Part shown: in pieces, positions 1 through 9,500 of the stretch
Position numbering within the stretch: the stretch's first letter is position 1
Layout: each line of letters begins with the position of its first letter
The notes under the pieces: model-generated
Database searches by the model: none
What the model was told of the DNA's origin: nothing
Seen by the model: the letters and a program-made list of their open reading frames with translations, nothing else
Origin: Fulvivirga marina
GTDB lineage: Bacteria; Bacteroidota; Bacteroidia; Cytophagales; Cyclobacteriaceae
Assembly: GCF_016775155.1 (NCBI RefSeq)
Contig: NZ_JAEUGD010000065.1
Coordinates: forward strand, 1-64,000
Length of the DNA: 64,000 nucleotides
Reading direction: 5' to 3'
Made by a program: the position numbers and the translations under genes

Positions 1-583
1 TTAATTTGAAAATATCCCGCTCAGTAAATTCGGCGTCTATTAACAGGTGCCATTCCAAAGACCCCACTGGATTATAGTCGCTGTCAATCGTATGAATATA
101 ACGTTCCAGGAGCAATTGAAGATTTTTAATATACCGGTTCAGTAAACCTTCATCGGTAAGAGAAAACAATTTCTGGTAGAGGGTATCTATTACCCTTTTG
201 TATTCCTGGCTTAGTAAAAGATTATAATAGTAAAACCTGGCCTCTTTATTCGTCAGATGCTTAACATCAACCTCAAGGATCAGTTCTATCTGTCCGGGGT
301 AATATTGGAAAGTAGTTATCACTTTTCGATCTGCAGGAAGGTTATTTACCTTGGTGAGCAAGCTCGGATATTTATCCTTTCTTATCTGATGTTTCGAATA
401 CATCGGGTAAATGTCATGCAGACCTTTGAACCAATAGCTATTGGCATCTACGTATTCTATATGGTCTTCTGTAAAGTAAGTATGGTTATAGGACAATAGC
501 TTTGCTCCACCATCAACCTGTTCATTAAGTAACTTATTAAAATCCCTGTTTTTGTTCATGAAAGGGTTCAGGTCACCTTCCAT
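1..583 (-). CDS. Hypothetical protein, C-terminus cut by window edge
   Basis: An open frame on the minus strand starts at the ATG at 583 and runs without a stop to the left edge, giving 194 residues (MEGDLNPFMNKN... to ...TERDIFKL). An in-frame TAA lies about 65 bases upstream of this ATG; a TTG at about 621 is an alternative start. The protein is charged and rich in Tyr, Leu and Lys, with no signal peptide or membrane segment, and its second half looks helical. I do not recognise the family. Its upstream gap (584-1118) holds two palindromes that could regulate it. The frame is long and has consistent amino-acid composition, so I think it is real, but no function can be given. Confidence 0.6.
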   Translation of the reverse strand, partial: MEGDLNPFMNKNRDFNKLLNEQVDGGAKLLSYNHTYFTEDHIEYVDANSYWFKGLHDIYPMYSKHQIRKDKYPSLLTKVNNLPADRKVITTFQYYPGQIELILEVDVKHLTNKEARFYYYNLLLSQEYKRVIDTLYQKLFSLTDEGLLNRYIKNLQLLLERYIHTIDSDYNPVGSLEWHLLIDAEFTERDIFKL

Positions 584-902
584 AATATGGTGAAAAGTCT
601 CAAGAAGAAATGTGTCCAAAATTTGTTGATTTACTGTTTATAAAACTTAATAGCCTGTTTTATAGTACTTTAAAAGTATAAACATAAAAAATGTTGCGTG
701 AATTATTTAAAAAAAATAATAAAAAATTTGCAAATGATCATGGGGTAACCATTGTAGTACAAAATGGCTGGTATAGGTAAACATATAGAGGTGAAAATAT
801 TCAGATCCACACTAAAAAAACTCGGTCAATGACATTGAATTTCAGTAAGAAGCATAAGTTGCAAGGGAAGGGTTCAACCTGACAGATCATTCTTAAAACT
901 GT

Positions 903-923
903 AATTTTGTCACTGACAAAATT
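903..923. promoter_or_regulatory. Palindromic operator-like site
   Basis: Two perfect 10-base arms, AATTTTGTCA and TGACAAAATT, are separated by one base (C). The site is about 320 bases upstream of the minus-strand gene at 583. No -7 element was found at the spacing seen elsewhere, so its role is open. Confidence 0.4.
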
Positions 924-956
924 GTTTTTATATTCAACAAGGGATCGGGATATATG

Positions 957-1014
957 ACAATTTGCCAAATTTTGGAGAAAAAATTCAAAACTTGGCAAAA
1001 ACTTGGCAAATTGT
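957..1014. repeat. Inverted repeat with extra direct copy
   Basis: The arms ACAATTTGCCAA (957-968) and TTGGCAAATTGT (1003-1014) are exact reverse complements with a 34-base spacer. A further partial copy, CTTGGCAAAA, sits at 991-1000, giving two direct copies of ACTTGGCAAA-like sequence. It could be a regulator binding array or a weak hairpin downstream of the DUF302 gene. Confidence 0.4.
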
Positions 1015-1118
1015 AATTTTAGAAACTATAAACATTTTCAATATTCTGATTTTCAATAATTTATTTTTATTTGTTTACTAATTACAGATTACCTTTTACT
1101 ATTTACAGAAGATCAACA

Positions 1119-1508
1119 TCACAACTTCTCCAACACCCTTTTTAAGCGGTCCCTAACCTCTCCGGCAATACTCTCCAGGTCTTTGTTTCCTACAGCCTGC
1201 ATAGACGCAACAGGATCTACTACCGCCACATCTATGGTATCAACATCTGTCTGCTGCACAATCACATTGCAAGGTAGCATAGTACCAATCTTATCTTCAG
1301 CTTGTAGCGCTTTGTAAGCAAACTGCGGATTACATGCCCCAAGAATTTTGTATGGTCTGAAATCCACATCGATCTTCTTCTTGAATGTATCCCTCACGTC
1401 AATTTCGGTAAGTACCCCAAAGCCCTCTTCCTTCAAAGCTTCGGTCACCTTTTGTATGACCTTATCAAAATGGCCATGTTTGATCAATTTGTTGCTATAG
1501 TAATTCAT
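1119..1508 (-). CDS. DUF302 family protein
   Basis: A 129-residue cytoplasmic protein. The sequence has the DUF302 layout: an N-terminal helix (DKVIQKVTEALKEEGFGVLTEIDV), a central KKIDVDFRPYKILGACNPQFA stretch containing the family's characteristic LGACNP motif, and a second half with LPCNVIVQ and DTIDVAVVDP. The family is found in bacteria and archaea; its biochemical role is not established, though it often sits beside thiol or sulfur genes. Here it lies 30 bases downstream of an MFS carrier on the same strand and is probably cotranscribed with it. The pair is divergent from a rhodanese, which fits a sulfur or thiol-stress context (inference). Confidence 0.85.
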   Translation of the reverse strand: MNYYSNKLIKHGHFDKVIQKVTEALKEEGFGVLTEIDVRDTFKKKIDVDFRPYKILGACNPQFAYKALQAEDKIGTMLPCNVIVQQTDVDTIDVAVVDPVASMQAVGNKDLESIAGEVRDRLKRVLEKL

Positions 1509-1538
1509 AATAACCTTCGTTTTTAAATATAAAACTGA

Positions 1539-2795
1539 TTATATCTCAACTTGTTCTTTCTCTTTATGCTTTTTCTCCACCGAAGAATTCTGCATGCGAA
1601 TCATAATCACCACCGCGGATAATAAGGTGAGCAAACCAATAACAAGCACCGGCACAAGCATACCAAGCCAATCGGCAAGCACACCAGTTAAAACGGCTCC
1701 GATAGCGTATCCCAGATCACGCCAGAATCTAAAAGCACCAAGACTTTGAGCCCTGTCGTAAGGATGCGTAAACTCCGCAATTGTAGCCAGAAATGTAGGA
1801 TAAACCAGAGCCGTACCCAAACCCAACGCCACGGCAAGCACTATGAAATGTATAAAAGTACTGGCCAGTAAAAGCAATAAAATACTCACCGCCTGTAACA
1901 ACATCCCAAGGTAGAGCATTCGTTTTTTATTTACATGATCGGCCATTTTACCTGTAAAAAGCTGCCCCAGTCCCCAAACAGCAGGATAAGCCGCCGTTAC
2001 CACTCCTACTTGCTCCAGATCAAACCCTCGATAGGTTAGTATTAAGGGCAAAAGCCCCCACATCATTCCATCATTAAGGTTATTCACCAAGCCTGCCTGT
2101 GTTACAGTACCCAGGTTACGATCTCTCCATGATGTATCAATAAAAACATTTTCCAATCGCTTTACCAGGTTACTCTCTGCTTCTTTTTTCACATGGTGGT
2201 GCGTTTCTTTAACCAAAAAGACGCTTGAAAAAAAACCAGCAAAGACAAGGCCTATACCCAAATAAAATGGATAAGGCCTCAAACCATATTCTGAAGCAAT
2301 ATAGCCTGTTAAAAATGCCACAACAGCTACTGCAAGATATCCGGCAAACTCATTCAAGCCCATTGCCAATCCACGTTGCTTCTCCCCTACTATATCAATC
2401 TTCATTACCACTGTACTGCTCCAGGCTAGCCCCTGATTGACCCCCAATAATATGTTTGCAACAATGATCCATTCCCAGCTTCCCGCATACATCAGTATAA
2501 AGGGCACAGGAATCCCCACAAGCCAACCCAAAACCAGTAGCTTTTTCCTTCCTAATGTATTAGCCAACGCACCGGTAAAATAGTTGGAACTAGCTTTAAA
2601 AACACCGAATACAACAATGAATGATAGTATCGCCGTTTTTGCCGCCACTTGAAACTCTGCTTCGGCCAACTGCGGTAAGATACTCCTCTCAAGCCCAACC
2701 ATACCTCCAACAAAAGCATTAATGATTACCAAAAGCAGAAACTGAAGCCAGTTTTCCCTCAAACCAAGTCTCACATGGTCTTTATTCCCAATCAT
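1539..2795 (-). CDS. Major facilitator superfamily transporter
   Basis: A 418-residue protein with about 12 hydrophobic segments and the MFS layout: the loop 2-3 motif around GALANTLGRKKLLVLG (residues ~75-90), a charged central loop near residues 195-225, and a repeated motif in the second half (GKMADHVNKKRMLYLG). It is an inner-membrane carrier; the substrate cannot be read from sequence. DUF302 follows 30 bases downstream. Its promoter region is shared with the divergent rhodanese gene: on this strand a TAATTTTG -7 element lies at 2831-2824 with the palindrome GTAAC-N4-GTTAC centred 28.5 bases further upstream. MFS family assignment is firm; substrate unknown. Confidence 0.85.
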   Translation of the reverse strand: MIGNKDHVRLGLRENWLQFLLLVIINAFVGGMVGLERSILPQLAEAEFQVAAKTAILSFIVVFGVFKASSNYFTGALANTLGRKKLLVLGWLVGIPVPFILMYAGSWEWIIVANILLGVNQGLAWSSTVVMKIDIVGEKQRGLAMGLNEFAGYLAVAVVAFLTGYIASEYGLRPYPFYLGIGLVFAGFFSSVFLVKETHHHVKKEAESNLVKRLENVFIDTSWRDRNLGTVTQAGLVNNLNDGMMWGLLPLILTYRGFDLEQVGVVTAAYPAVWGLGQLFTGKMADHVNKKRMLYLGMLLQAVSILLLLLASTFIHFIVLAVALGLGTALVYPTFLATIAEFTHPYDRAQSLGAFRFWRDLGYAIGAVLTGVLADWLGMLVPVLVIGLLTLLSAVVIMIRMQNSSVEKKHKEKEQVEI

Positions 2796-2823
2796 TTATT
2801 ATTTTAACTTATATTAAGCAAAT

Positions 2824-2896
2824 CAAAATTATGTAATTACAAAAGCGTTTAAGTAACATTGGTTACAATTTAAAGAAATGCAATATCGTAGATTTG
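2824..2896. promoter_or_regulatory. Divergent promoter with one shared central palindrome
   Basis: The palindrome GTAACATTGGTTAC (2853-2866) is centred at 2859.5. On the plus strand TAGATTTG (2889-2896) begins 29.5 bases away; on the minus strand TAATTTTG (2831-2824) begins 28.5 bases away. Both match the Bacteroidota TAnnTTTG -7 element. A second palindrome, TGTAATTACA (2832-2841), overlaps the minus-strand promoter. One Crp/Fnr-type activator could serve both directions (inference). Confidence 0.55.
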
Positions 2897-2923
2897 CATA
2901 ACATGTCAACTAAAACCATATCA

Positions 2924-3361
2924 ATGATAAAAACGATATTTCTAATCATGATCACAACCAGCCTTTCTCTGGCTAGCTGCAAACAAAATTCAGAAGGAAG
3001 CAATGGACAAGAAACAAAACCCACACAGCAAACGGGAAAAATCGAGCGAGTGGATAGCGAAAAATTCGAAGCCATGCTACATGAGTACCCTGATGCTCAA
3101 CTTGTGGATGTGAGAACAGCCAGAGAATATAGCAGTGGTCATTTGGAGCATGCTGTTAATATAGATTATAACTCTCCTTCATTCAAGAATGATATAAGTA
3201 AACTAAAAAAAGATCAACCTGTGTTTGTTTACTGCGCAGTTGGTGGAAGAAGTGCATCTGCCTCCTATATACTCAAAGAGCAGGGCTTTACTCACATCGT
3301 TGACCTGGGAGGAGGTATTGCAGATTGGAAAAAAAGAGGAAAAAACTTAAAGCAGGACTAA
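2924..3361 (+). CDS. Rhodanese-domain lipoprotein
   Basis: From the ATG at 2924 the product has 145 residues. It begins MIKTIFLIMITTSLSLASC, a lipoprotein signal peptide with the lipobox LASC, so the protein is probably anchored on the periplasmic side. A single rhodanese domain follows, with the CH2A-like motif DVRTAREYSSGHLEHAVNI and the active-site loop YCAVGGRSASA, where Cys is the sulfur-carrying residue. Earlier in-frame starts (2894, 2903) are unlikely because the -7 element TAGATTTG occupies 2889-2896. The next gene starts 4 bases after the stop, so the two form an operon. Likely role: sulfurtransferase or thiol handling in the envelope. Confidence 0.85.
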   Translation: MIKTIFLIMITTSLSLASCKQNSEGSNGQETKPTQQTGKIERVDSEKFEAMLHEYPDAQLVDVRTAREYSSGHLEHAVNIDYNSPSFKNDISKLKKDQPVFVYCAVGGRSASASYILKEQGFTHIVDLGGGIADWKKRGKNLKQD

Positions 3362-3365
3362 TAAA

Positions 3366-4316
3366 ATGATGGAATACCTACAGCTCATCGCAGACTCCTA
3401 TACGGGATATGCCAATTACCTCTGGCAGGAGATAACCTCTCCTTCATGGCATAACTACTTTTACTGGCTTATAGGTGTTTCTTTGTTCTTTTTTGGTGTA
3501 GAGTGGTTTAGACCCTGGCGAAAGGATCAGCCTCCTTTCCGCAAGGATTTCTGGCTAGACGTATTCTATATGTTCTTTAACTTCTTCCTTTTTTCTCTGA
3601 TCATTTATAATGCAGCGTCAAATGTGGTCGTACATTTTTTCAATGACCTGCTAGCCTCTATTGGAATTACCAACCTACTAGCTTTTGAAGTTATGCGCTG
3701 GCCGATATGGACTCACCTGCTGATAGGTTTTGTCGTGCGTGACTTTGTTCAATGGTGGGTTCACAGACTTTTGCATAAGGTACCTGCATTGTGGGAGTTC
3801 CATAAAGTTCATCACTCGGTAGAGCAAATGGGGTTTGCCGCACATCTTCGTTTTCACTGGATGGAAAATGTCGTTTACCGCTCCATAGAATATATTCCTC
3901 TGGCTTTGATCGGTATCGGGTTAAGAGACTTCTTTATCATTCATATTTTCACTTTGGTTGTAGGGCATTTCAACCATTCTAATTTCAAGCTGAACCTTGG
4001 TCCATTAAAGTACATATTCAACAACCCTCAAATGCACATCTGGCACCATGCCTATGATTTACCAAAAGACAAACCTCTGGGTGTGAATTTTGGTCTGACA
4101 CTAAGCATTTGGGACTACCTGTTCAAAACGGACTACATTCCCTATGATGGCAGGGATATCAGGCTTGGGTTTCCGGGAATAGAGCAATTTCCAAAAGGAT
4201 TCATCAAACAAAATCTACATGGTCTCTCCAAACATAAATCAATCTCCACACCTGAGGGCACCCAAAAAACTGCAACACAGTCTGTAGGTGCCGGAAAGGA
4301 TGAGTTAGCTACTTAA
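3366..4316 (+). CDS. Sterol desaturase / fatty acid hydroxylase family membrane protein
   Basis: A 316-residue integral membrane protein of the fatty-acid hydroxylase superfamily. The di-iron histidine clusters are visible: HRLLH (~residue 133), HKVHHS (~145), HFNHSN (~200) and HIWHH (~222), the HxxxH, HxxHH and HxxHH pattern of the family. There are hydrophobic segments near residues 32-46, 62-85 and 112-125. The family uses O2 and a di-iron centre to hydroxylate or desaturate lipids; the substrate here is unknown. It follows the rhodanese lipoprotein by 4 bases in the same operon. The C-terminal ~40 residues are polar and probably disordered. Confidence 0.85.
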   Translation: MMEYLQLIADSYTGYANYLWQEITSPSWHNYFYWLIGVSLFFFGVEWFRPWRKDQPPFRKDFWLDVFYMFFNFFLFSLIIYNAASNVVVHFFNDLLASIGITNLLAFEVMRWPIWTHLLIGFVVRDFVQWWVHRLLHKVPALWEFHKVHHSVEQMGFAAHLRFHWMENVVYRSIEYIPLALIGIGLRDFFIIHIFTLVVGHFNHSNFKLNLGPLKYIFNNPQMHIWHHAYDLPKDKPLGVNFGLTLSIWDYLFKTDYIPYDGRDIRLGFPGIEQFPKGFIKQNLHGLSKHKSISTPEGTQKTATQSVGAGKDELAT

Positions 4317-4384
4317 TAGCTAGCTAAAACTGCATAGTGTAGGGTGCTGATACTTGTATTTGCAATACCAATAAACCATTTTTT

Positions 4385-4422
4385 TTAAGCAAACCTTAAG
4401 AAATAGCTTAAAAGAACTTAAC
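4385..4422 (+). promoter_or_regulatory. Response-regulator box (four TTAA repeats)
   Basis: TTAAG at 4385, TTAAG at 4396, TTAAA at 4408 and TTAAC at 4418 lie at 11, 12 and 10 base steps, i.e. on one face of the helix, just upstream of the response-regulator gene. The stretch TTTTAAGCAAAC-Y-TTAAGAA is repeated almost exactly upstream of the RND pump (6517). This is the tandem layout typical of OmpR-family binding. Confidence 0.65.
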
Positions 4423-4444
4423 TTATACTCACGATATTTGTATC

Positions 4445-5113
4445 ATGAGAATTCTGATAGTGGAAGATGAGCCTGGTATAGCCAATTTCCTGAAACAGGG
4501 ATTGGAAGAGGAGTCATTTGCTGTAGATATTGCAGAGAAAGGACATCAAGGGCTTGAACTGGCCCTGTCGGGCGAATACGACCTGCTGTTGCTTGACTGG
4601 ATGATACCCGGCATGAGTGGTATAGAGATTTGCAGGCAATTCAGAAAAACCTACAAGGAAACACCTATCATTTTTCTGACTGCTAAAGATACTGTTGAAG
4701 AAACCATATTTGGTTTACAAACCGGGGCCAATGACTACATCAAAAAACCATTCCATTTTGATGAGCTCCTTGAACGCATTAAAGTGCAACTACGACCTAA
4801 GTCAGGTGAACATTACAAGTTTAACCTGGGTAATATTACCTTGAACACAAATACTCATCAGGTTTTCAAAAATGATGAAGAGATAGCGCTGACTCAAAAA
4901 GAATTTGCGCTTTTGGAATACTTGATGAGAAACAAGGGTAAGGTCTGCCGCCGAACAAGGATCATAGAAAGTGTATGGGATATTCATTTTGAATATAATA
5001 CTGGTGTGATCGACGTGTACATTAATGCCCTGAGAAAGAAACTGAAGCTTGACAAAGATGAGAACTACATACAGACCGTAAGAGGAGTTGGATATATAGC
5101 CCGGGAGGTATGA
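4445..5113 (+). CDS. OmpR-family response regulator (CusR/CopR-like)
   Basis: A 222-residue two-domain regulator. The receiver domain (1-~118) has the acidic pair E7-D8, the phosphoacceptor D51 in LLLLDWMIPG, and K in YIKKPF. The winged-helix domain (~125-222) ends in YIQTVRGVGYIARE, the usual OmpR signature. The stop codon overlaps the ATG of the sensor kinase (ATGA), indicating translational coupling. With a metal-type RND pump immediately downstream, the likely job is sensing surplus copper, silver, zinc or a similar metal and inducing efflux. A four-part TTAA box precedes both this gene and the pump, suggesting autoregulation and control of the pump. Confidence 0.9.
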   Translation: MRILIVEDEPGIANFLKQGLEEESFAVDIAEKGHQGLELALSGEYDLLLLDWMIPGMSGIEICRQFRKTYKETPIIFLTAKDTVEETIFGLQTGANDYIKKPFHFDELLERIKVQLRPKSGEHYKFNLGNITLNTNTHQVFKNDEEIALTQKEFALLEYLMRNKGKVCRRTRIIESVWDIHFEYNTGVIDVYINALRKKLKLDKDENYIQTVRGVGYIAREV

Positions 5114-6489
5114 AGACCACTTTTAAGAACAGAATAGCACTTTACTACATGATTGCCACCGCCATAGTGGTTGCTGTACTATATGGTGTTCTATACATCA
5201 CAGTCAAAGGTACCGTTTATCAAAACCTGGATAGTACCCTCTCCTACGAGGCAAGTAAGCACACCAAAGAAATCCAGTTCGAGGAAGACATCATATACTT
5301 CATAAATAAGACCGAATGGGAAGAAAGGGAACATCGTGAAGCCCAGGTTAATCCGGTTTTTATCCAGATTCTTAACGAAAAAGGTGAGCTAATGGATAAA
5401 TCTCCAAACCTGAAAGAACAACAACTTCCGTTTTACAAATCCATGTTTGGAGAACATTTTGACACCAAGCTTAATAATCGGGCAATTCGGCAGGTACAGC
5501 TCCCTGTAATGTATCAGGGGAAAACCAAAGGTTATATTTTGGCAGCGGTATCACTGGAACCTGCCAGTGAAGTACTCCAAGACTTGAATTACATTTTACT
5601 GATCTCCTACCCTGTTGTACTGATCGGATTATTTTTCATTTCAAGGTTCCTTGCTGGTAAAAGTATAATCCCTGTCAGAAAGATCACTGATGCTTCCAGA
5701 AGGATCACACAAAATAGTTTAAACGAGCGTGTTCCTCTTCCGGCTAACGAAGACGAGCTTTATGACATGGCCAATTCCATCAATGCATTATTAGAGCGTA
5801 TGGAAAATGCCATGCAAAGGGAAAGGCAATTCACCTCTGATGCATCGCACGAATTAAGAACACCATTATCTTCACTGAGGGGCACCCTTGAGGTATTGAT
5901 TAGAAAACCCAGAACGCAGGCCGAATATGAAGAAAAGGTCAAATACAGCCTTACAGAAATAGATCGCATGACCGACATCCTTGAGCAGCTGCTATTGCTA
6001 GCCCGGTTTTATGATAGCCGTAAGACACACGCTAAGGGTCAGGTAGTGCTAATAGCTCTCCTGGATGAAATACTTCTAAGGCACACCTCGGAGATAGAAC
6101 AAAAAGGAGTAAAAATAAAAGTTAATTCGCAAGTTAAAGACATTGCAGTACACAGGTATTACGCTAACCTCATACTTGACAATGTAATAAACAATGCCAT
6201 CAAATATTCTGATCATGGTAAGGAGATTCACATATCCGTTGAAAAAGTTGGAAATAATATCGTTTGCCAGGTTCAGGATTATGGAATAGGCATTAAAAAA
6301 GAGGACATGCCGCATCTTTTTAATCCATTTTTCAGATCAGATGCGCTTGACCATAAACAGATAGCAGGAACCGGCCTGGGACTGTCAATAGCATATAAAG
6401 CAGCAGAAGCAATTAAAGCAACTATATCCGTAGAAAGTGAACTAAAAAAGGGCACAAAAGTGATTATTAAATTCCCTATGCTAACCTGA
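5110..6489 (+). CDS. Sensor histidine kinase of the metal-efflux locus (CusS-like)
   Basis: A 459-residue inner-membrane kinase. Membrane segment 1 is at ~10-32, followed by a periplasmic sensor domain (~33-152) rich in acidic residues and His (EREHRE), segment 2 (~155-176), a HAMP domain (~178-232), the dimerisation domain with the phosphoacceptor H247 in SDASHELRTPLSSL, and a HATPase_c domain with DNVINNAIKYS (N box), DYGIGI (G1) and GTGLGLS (G2). It overlaps the regulator by four bases. Architecture and context match CusS/CzcS-type metal sensors; the exact metal is not determinable. Confidence 0.9.
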   Translation: MKTTFKNRIALYYMIATAIVVAVLYGVLYITVKGTVYQNLDSTLSYEASKHTKEIQFEEDIIYFINKTEWEEREHREAQVNPVFIQILNEKGELMDKSPNLKEQQLPFYKSMFGEHFDTKLNNRAIRQVQLPVMYQGKTKGYILAAVSLEPASEVLQDLNYILLISYPVVLIGLFFISRFLAGKSIIPVRKITDASRRITQNSLNERVPLPANEDELYDMANSINALLERMENAMQRERQFTSDASHELRTPLSSLRGTLEVLIRKPRTQAEYEEKVKYSLTEIDRMTDILEQLLLLARFYDSRKTHAKGQVVLIALLDEILLRHTSEIEQKGVKIKVNSQVKDIAVHRYYANLILDNVINNAIKYSDHGKEIHISVEKVGNNIVCQVQDYGIGIKKEDMPHLFNPFFRSDALDHKQIAGTGLGLSIAYKAAEAIKATISVESELKKGTKVIIKFPMLT

Positions 6490-6516
6490 ACCGCCCTGCC
6501 ATTCACGGCAACGGTT

Positions 6517-6555
6517 TTAAGCAAACTTTAAGAATAGGTTGAGAAAAGCTTTAGG
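6517..6555 (+). promoter_or_regulatory. Second copy of the response-regulator box, before the RND pump
   Basis: TTAAG (6517), TTAAG (6528), TTGAG (6539) and TTAGG (6551) are spaced 11, 11 and 12 bases, matching the box before the regulator gene at 4385. It lies in the short gap between the kinase stop and the pump start, so the pump can have its own regulated promoter. Confidence 0.65.
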
Positions 6556-6597
6556 CATGTGGTTGCAACTTTGATGTATCATTCTAAAGGAAATAAA

Positions 6598-9500
6598 ATG
6601 TTAGAGCGCATTATCAACTACAGCATCCATCATAAGCTTATCATACTACTTCTTGTGGCGGGGATCATCGGTTTTGGTATTTATTCATTAATGAATATAC
6701 CCATTGGAGCTGTTCCGGACATCACCAATAATCAGGTACAGGTAATCACTACTTCGCGTAACCTTTCAACTCAGGATGTCGAAAAATTTCTTACCTACCC
6801 GGTAGAACTAGAAATGGCCAACCTACCTGGCGTGAAAGAAATACGCTCTGTTTCAAAATTTGGTCTTTCCGTAGTAACTATTGTTTTTGATGATGACATA
6901 GGCACCTACCTGCCAAGGCAGCTCATCGCTGAGAAAATCAAAAATGCCGAAGAAAAAATACCAGCAGGATTTGGTCAACCCTTTATGGGACCGGTCTCAA
7001 CGGGTTTGGGAGAAATATACCAGTACATCATTGATGTAAAGCCGGAATATTCAGATCAATATACTATAACCGACATACGTACCATCCAGGACTGGGTGGT
7101 CAAACGACAACTTGCCGGCATTCCCGGAGTTGTGGAGGTTAATACCTGGGGCGGCTACCTCAAACAGTACGAAGTAGCAATTAACCCAGAGCGCATCAGG
7201 GCCATGAAGGTTTCATTAACCAGTATATACGACGCCATGGCTAAAAACAATAGCATAGCCGGTGGTGGATATATAGAAAAGACAAATGAAAGCTTTTTTA
7301 TTCGTGGAGAGGGCCTCGTAAGTACTTTGGAAGACATTGAAAATATTGTAGTGACAACCCGCAATGGCGTACCGGTTTATATTAAAGATGTAGCAACTGT
7401 CGGATATGGGCATGCCACACGTTTTGGTGCTATTACAGGAAACGGGGAAGGCGAAAAAGTATTGGGGCAGGTGATGATGCTTAAAGGCGCTAACTCTAAA
7501 GCTGTTATCGAAGCCGTCAAAACAAGGGTAAGTGAAATACAATCTTCATTACCTAAGGGTATCACCATCAACCCCTTTCTGGAGCGCAGTGAGCTGATAG
7601 GAAAAACCACCTTTACCATTGCTGAAAATCTAATTCTCGGCTGTCTGATAGTAATATTTGTGGTAGTACTACTACTGGGCAACCTGCGGTCAGGGCTAGT
7701 GGTAGCTTCGGTTATCCCTCTGAGCCTGTTTTTTGCCTTATCTCTAATGTATATCTTCGGTGTTGATGCCAATTTAATGAGTCTTGGAGCCATAGACTTT
7801 GGGATCATCATAGATGGGGCTGTGATCATTGTAGAATTTATCGCCTTTAAAATAACCAGCGAGAGAAATAAAGTGCTGTCTCTCCCCAAACATGAGAGGA
7901 GAACTTTTATTGATAACATCACCTTTCAGGGTGCGTCTAAAATGATGCATTCGGCAGTATTTGGCCAATTGATCATCATTATCGTTTTTATCCCAATCTT
8001 CTCACTCATCAACGTAGAAGGCAAAATGTTCAGGCCTATGGCTGAGGTCTTCTGCTTTGCGCTCATAGGAGCCATGATTCTTTGTTTTACCTATGTCCCT
8101 GTTATGTCCTCCTTGTTTATTAAGCCATCTGCACAGGAAAAATCAACCATCTCATCACGCCTTATCTCATTTCTTGAAAGGAAGTATGAACCGGTTATTA
8201 AGTGGGCTCTAAAACAGAAAATTGCAGTACTGACAATGGCCAGTATACTTTTAATTGTTGTAGGATTCCTTTTTACCAAAATGGGTGGTGAGTTTGTACC
8301 TACATTAGACGAAGGTGATTTTGTAATCCAGCCGGTACTCAAAACAGGAACTTCATTGAGTAAAACCATTGAAACAACCACAAGAATGGAAAAAATACTC
8401 AAAGAATTCCCTGAAGTGGATCAGGTTGTAAGCCGTATTGGTGCTGCAGAAGTACCTACTGACCCCATGTCTATGGAAGAAAGTGATGTTATCATCAAGT
8501 TGCACCCTAAAAGCGAATGGGTATCTGCTGATAGCAAAGATGAACTTGCAGATAAGTTTAAAGAAGCACTGGAGGAGATTCCAGGGATTGATTACGAGTT
8601 CACGCAGCCAATAGAAATGCGCTTCAATGAACTTATTACAGGTGTTCGAGCAGACCTCGCCATTAAGATTTTCGGAGAAAACCTGAACATACTTTATAAA
8701 AAGGCTATGGAAGTACAAAAGGCCATACAAAATGTAGAGGGCGCCGCCGATATTACCGTAGAAAAAATTGCCGGTCTGCCACAGATGTCTGTCCAGTATG
8801 ATAGGCAAAAAATTGCCAAGTACGGACTAAATATAGCCGACCTCAACCAGATCATTACCACAGGCTTTGCCGGTTCCACAACAGGAACCATTTTTGAAGG
8901 TGAAAAGCAGTTTGATCTCGTCCTTCGCTTTGATGAGGAGCACAGAAAAGATATTGAGAATATAAAGAAGGCATCTATCCAAATGCCAGATGGCAACCAA
9001 CTTCCATTAAGCGAATTTGCTTCTATAAGCTATGCCAAAGGTCCGGCAAAAATCTCACGAGATAACACTAAGCGAAGAATTGTGGTTGGAGTAAATGTTC
9101 GTAACAGGGACCTGGAGTCAGTCGTTCAGGATGTGCAGAGTATCATCAGCAATGAGGTTAAAATGCCTGTTGGGTACACAGTGGAATATGGTGGGCAATT
9201 TGAAAATTTAAGAACTGCCAGGGAAAGACTGATGATAGCCGTTCCTATCGCCCTTTTACTCATCTTTGTGCTGCTCTATTTTGCGTTTGGATCTGTAAAA
9301 GAAGCTTTAATGATCTATAGTGCCATACCTCTCGCAGCAGTTGGAGGTATACTGTTGCTCTACATGCGCGGCCTGCCATTTAGCATTTCAGCTGGAGTTG
9401 GTTTCATCGCATTGTTTGGTATTGCTGTACTTAATGGTATTGTCCTCATTGAACATTTTAAAGAATTAAAAGCGCATGGCCTGCATGACATCAATGAACG

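Larger units (their letters stand above)
584..1118. other. Intergenic gap with two inverted repeats
   Basis: This AT-rich stretch of 535 bases has no convincing gene. It lies upstream of the minus-strand gene starting at 583 and downstream of the minus-strand DUF302 gene. It contains a near-perfect palindrome at 903-923 and a 12-base inverted repeat at 957-968/1003-1014, described separately. Confidence 0.6.

Noticed and set aside
257-499. Plus-strand open frame of 80 codons
   Set aside because: It lies antisense to the longer minus-strand frame 583-1, which has better composition and no stop.
2894-2923. TTG (2894) or ATG (2903) start for the rhodanese
   Set aside because: The -7 element TAGATTTG covers 2889-2896, and the ATG at 2924 gives a clean lipoprotein signal peptide.
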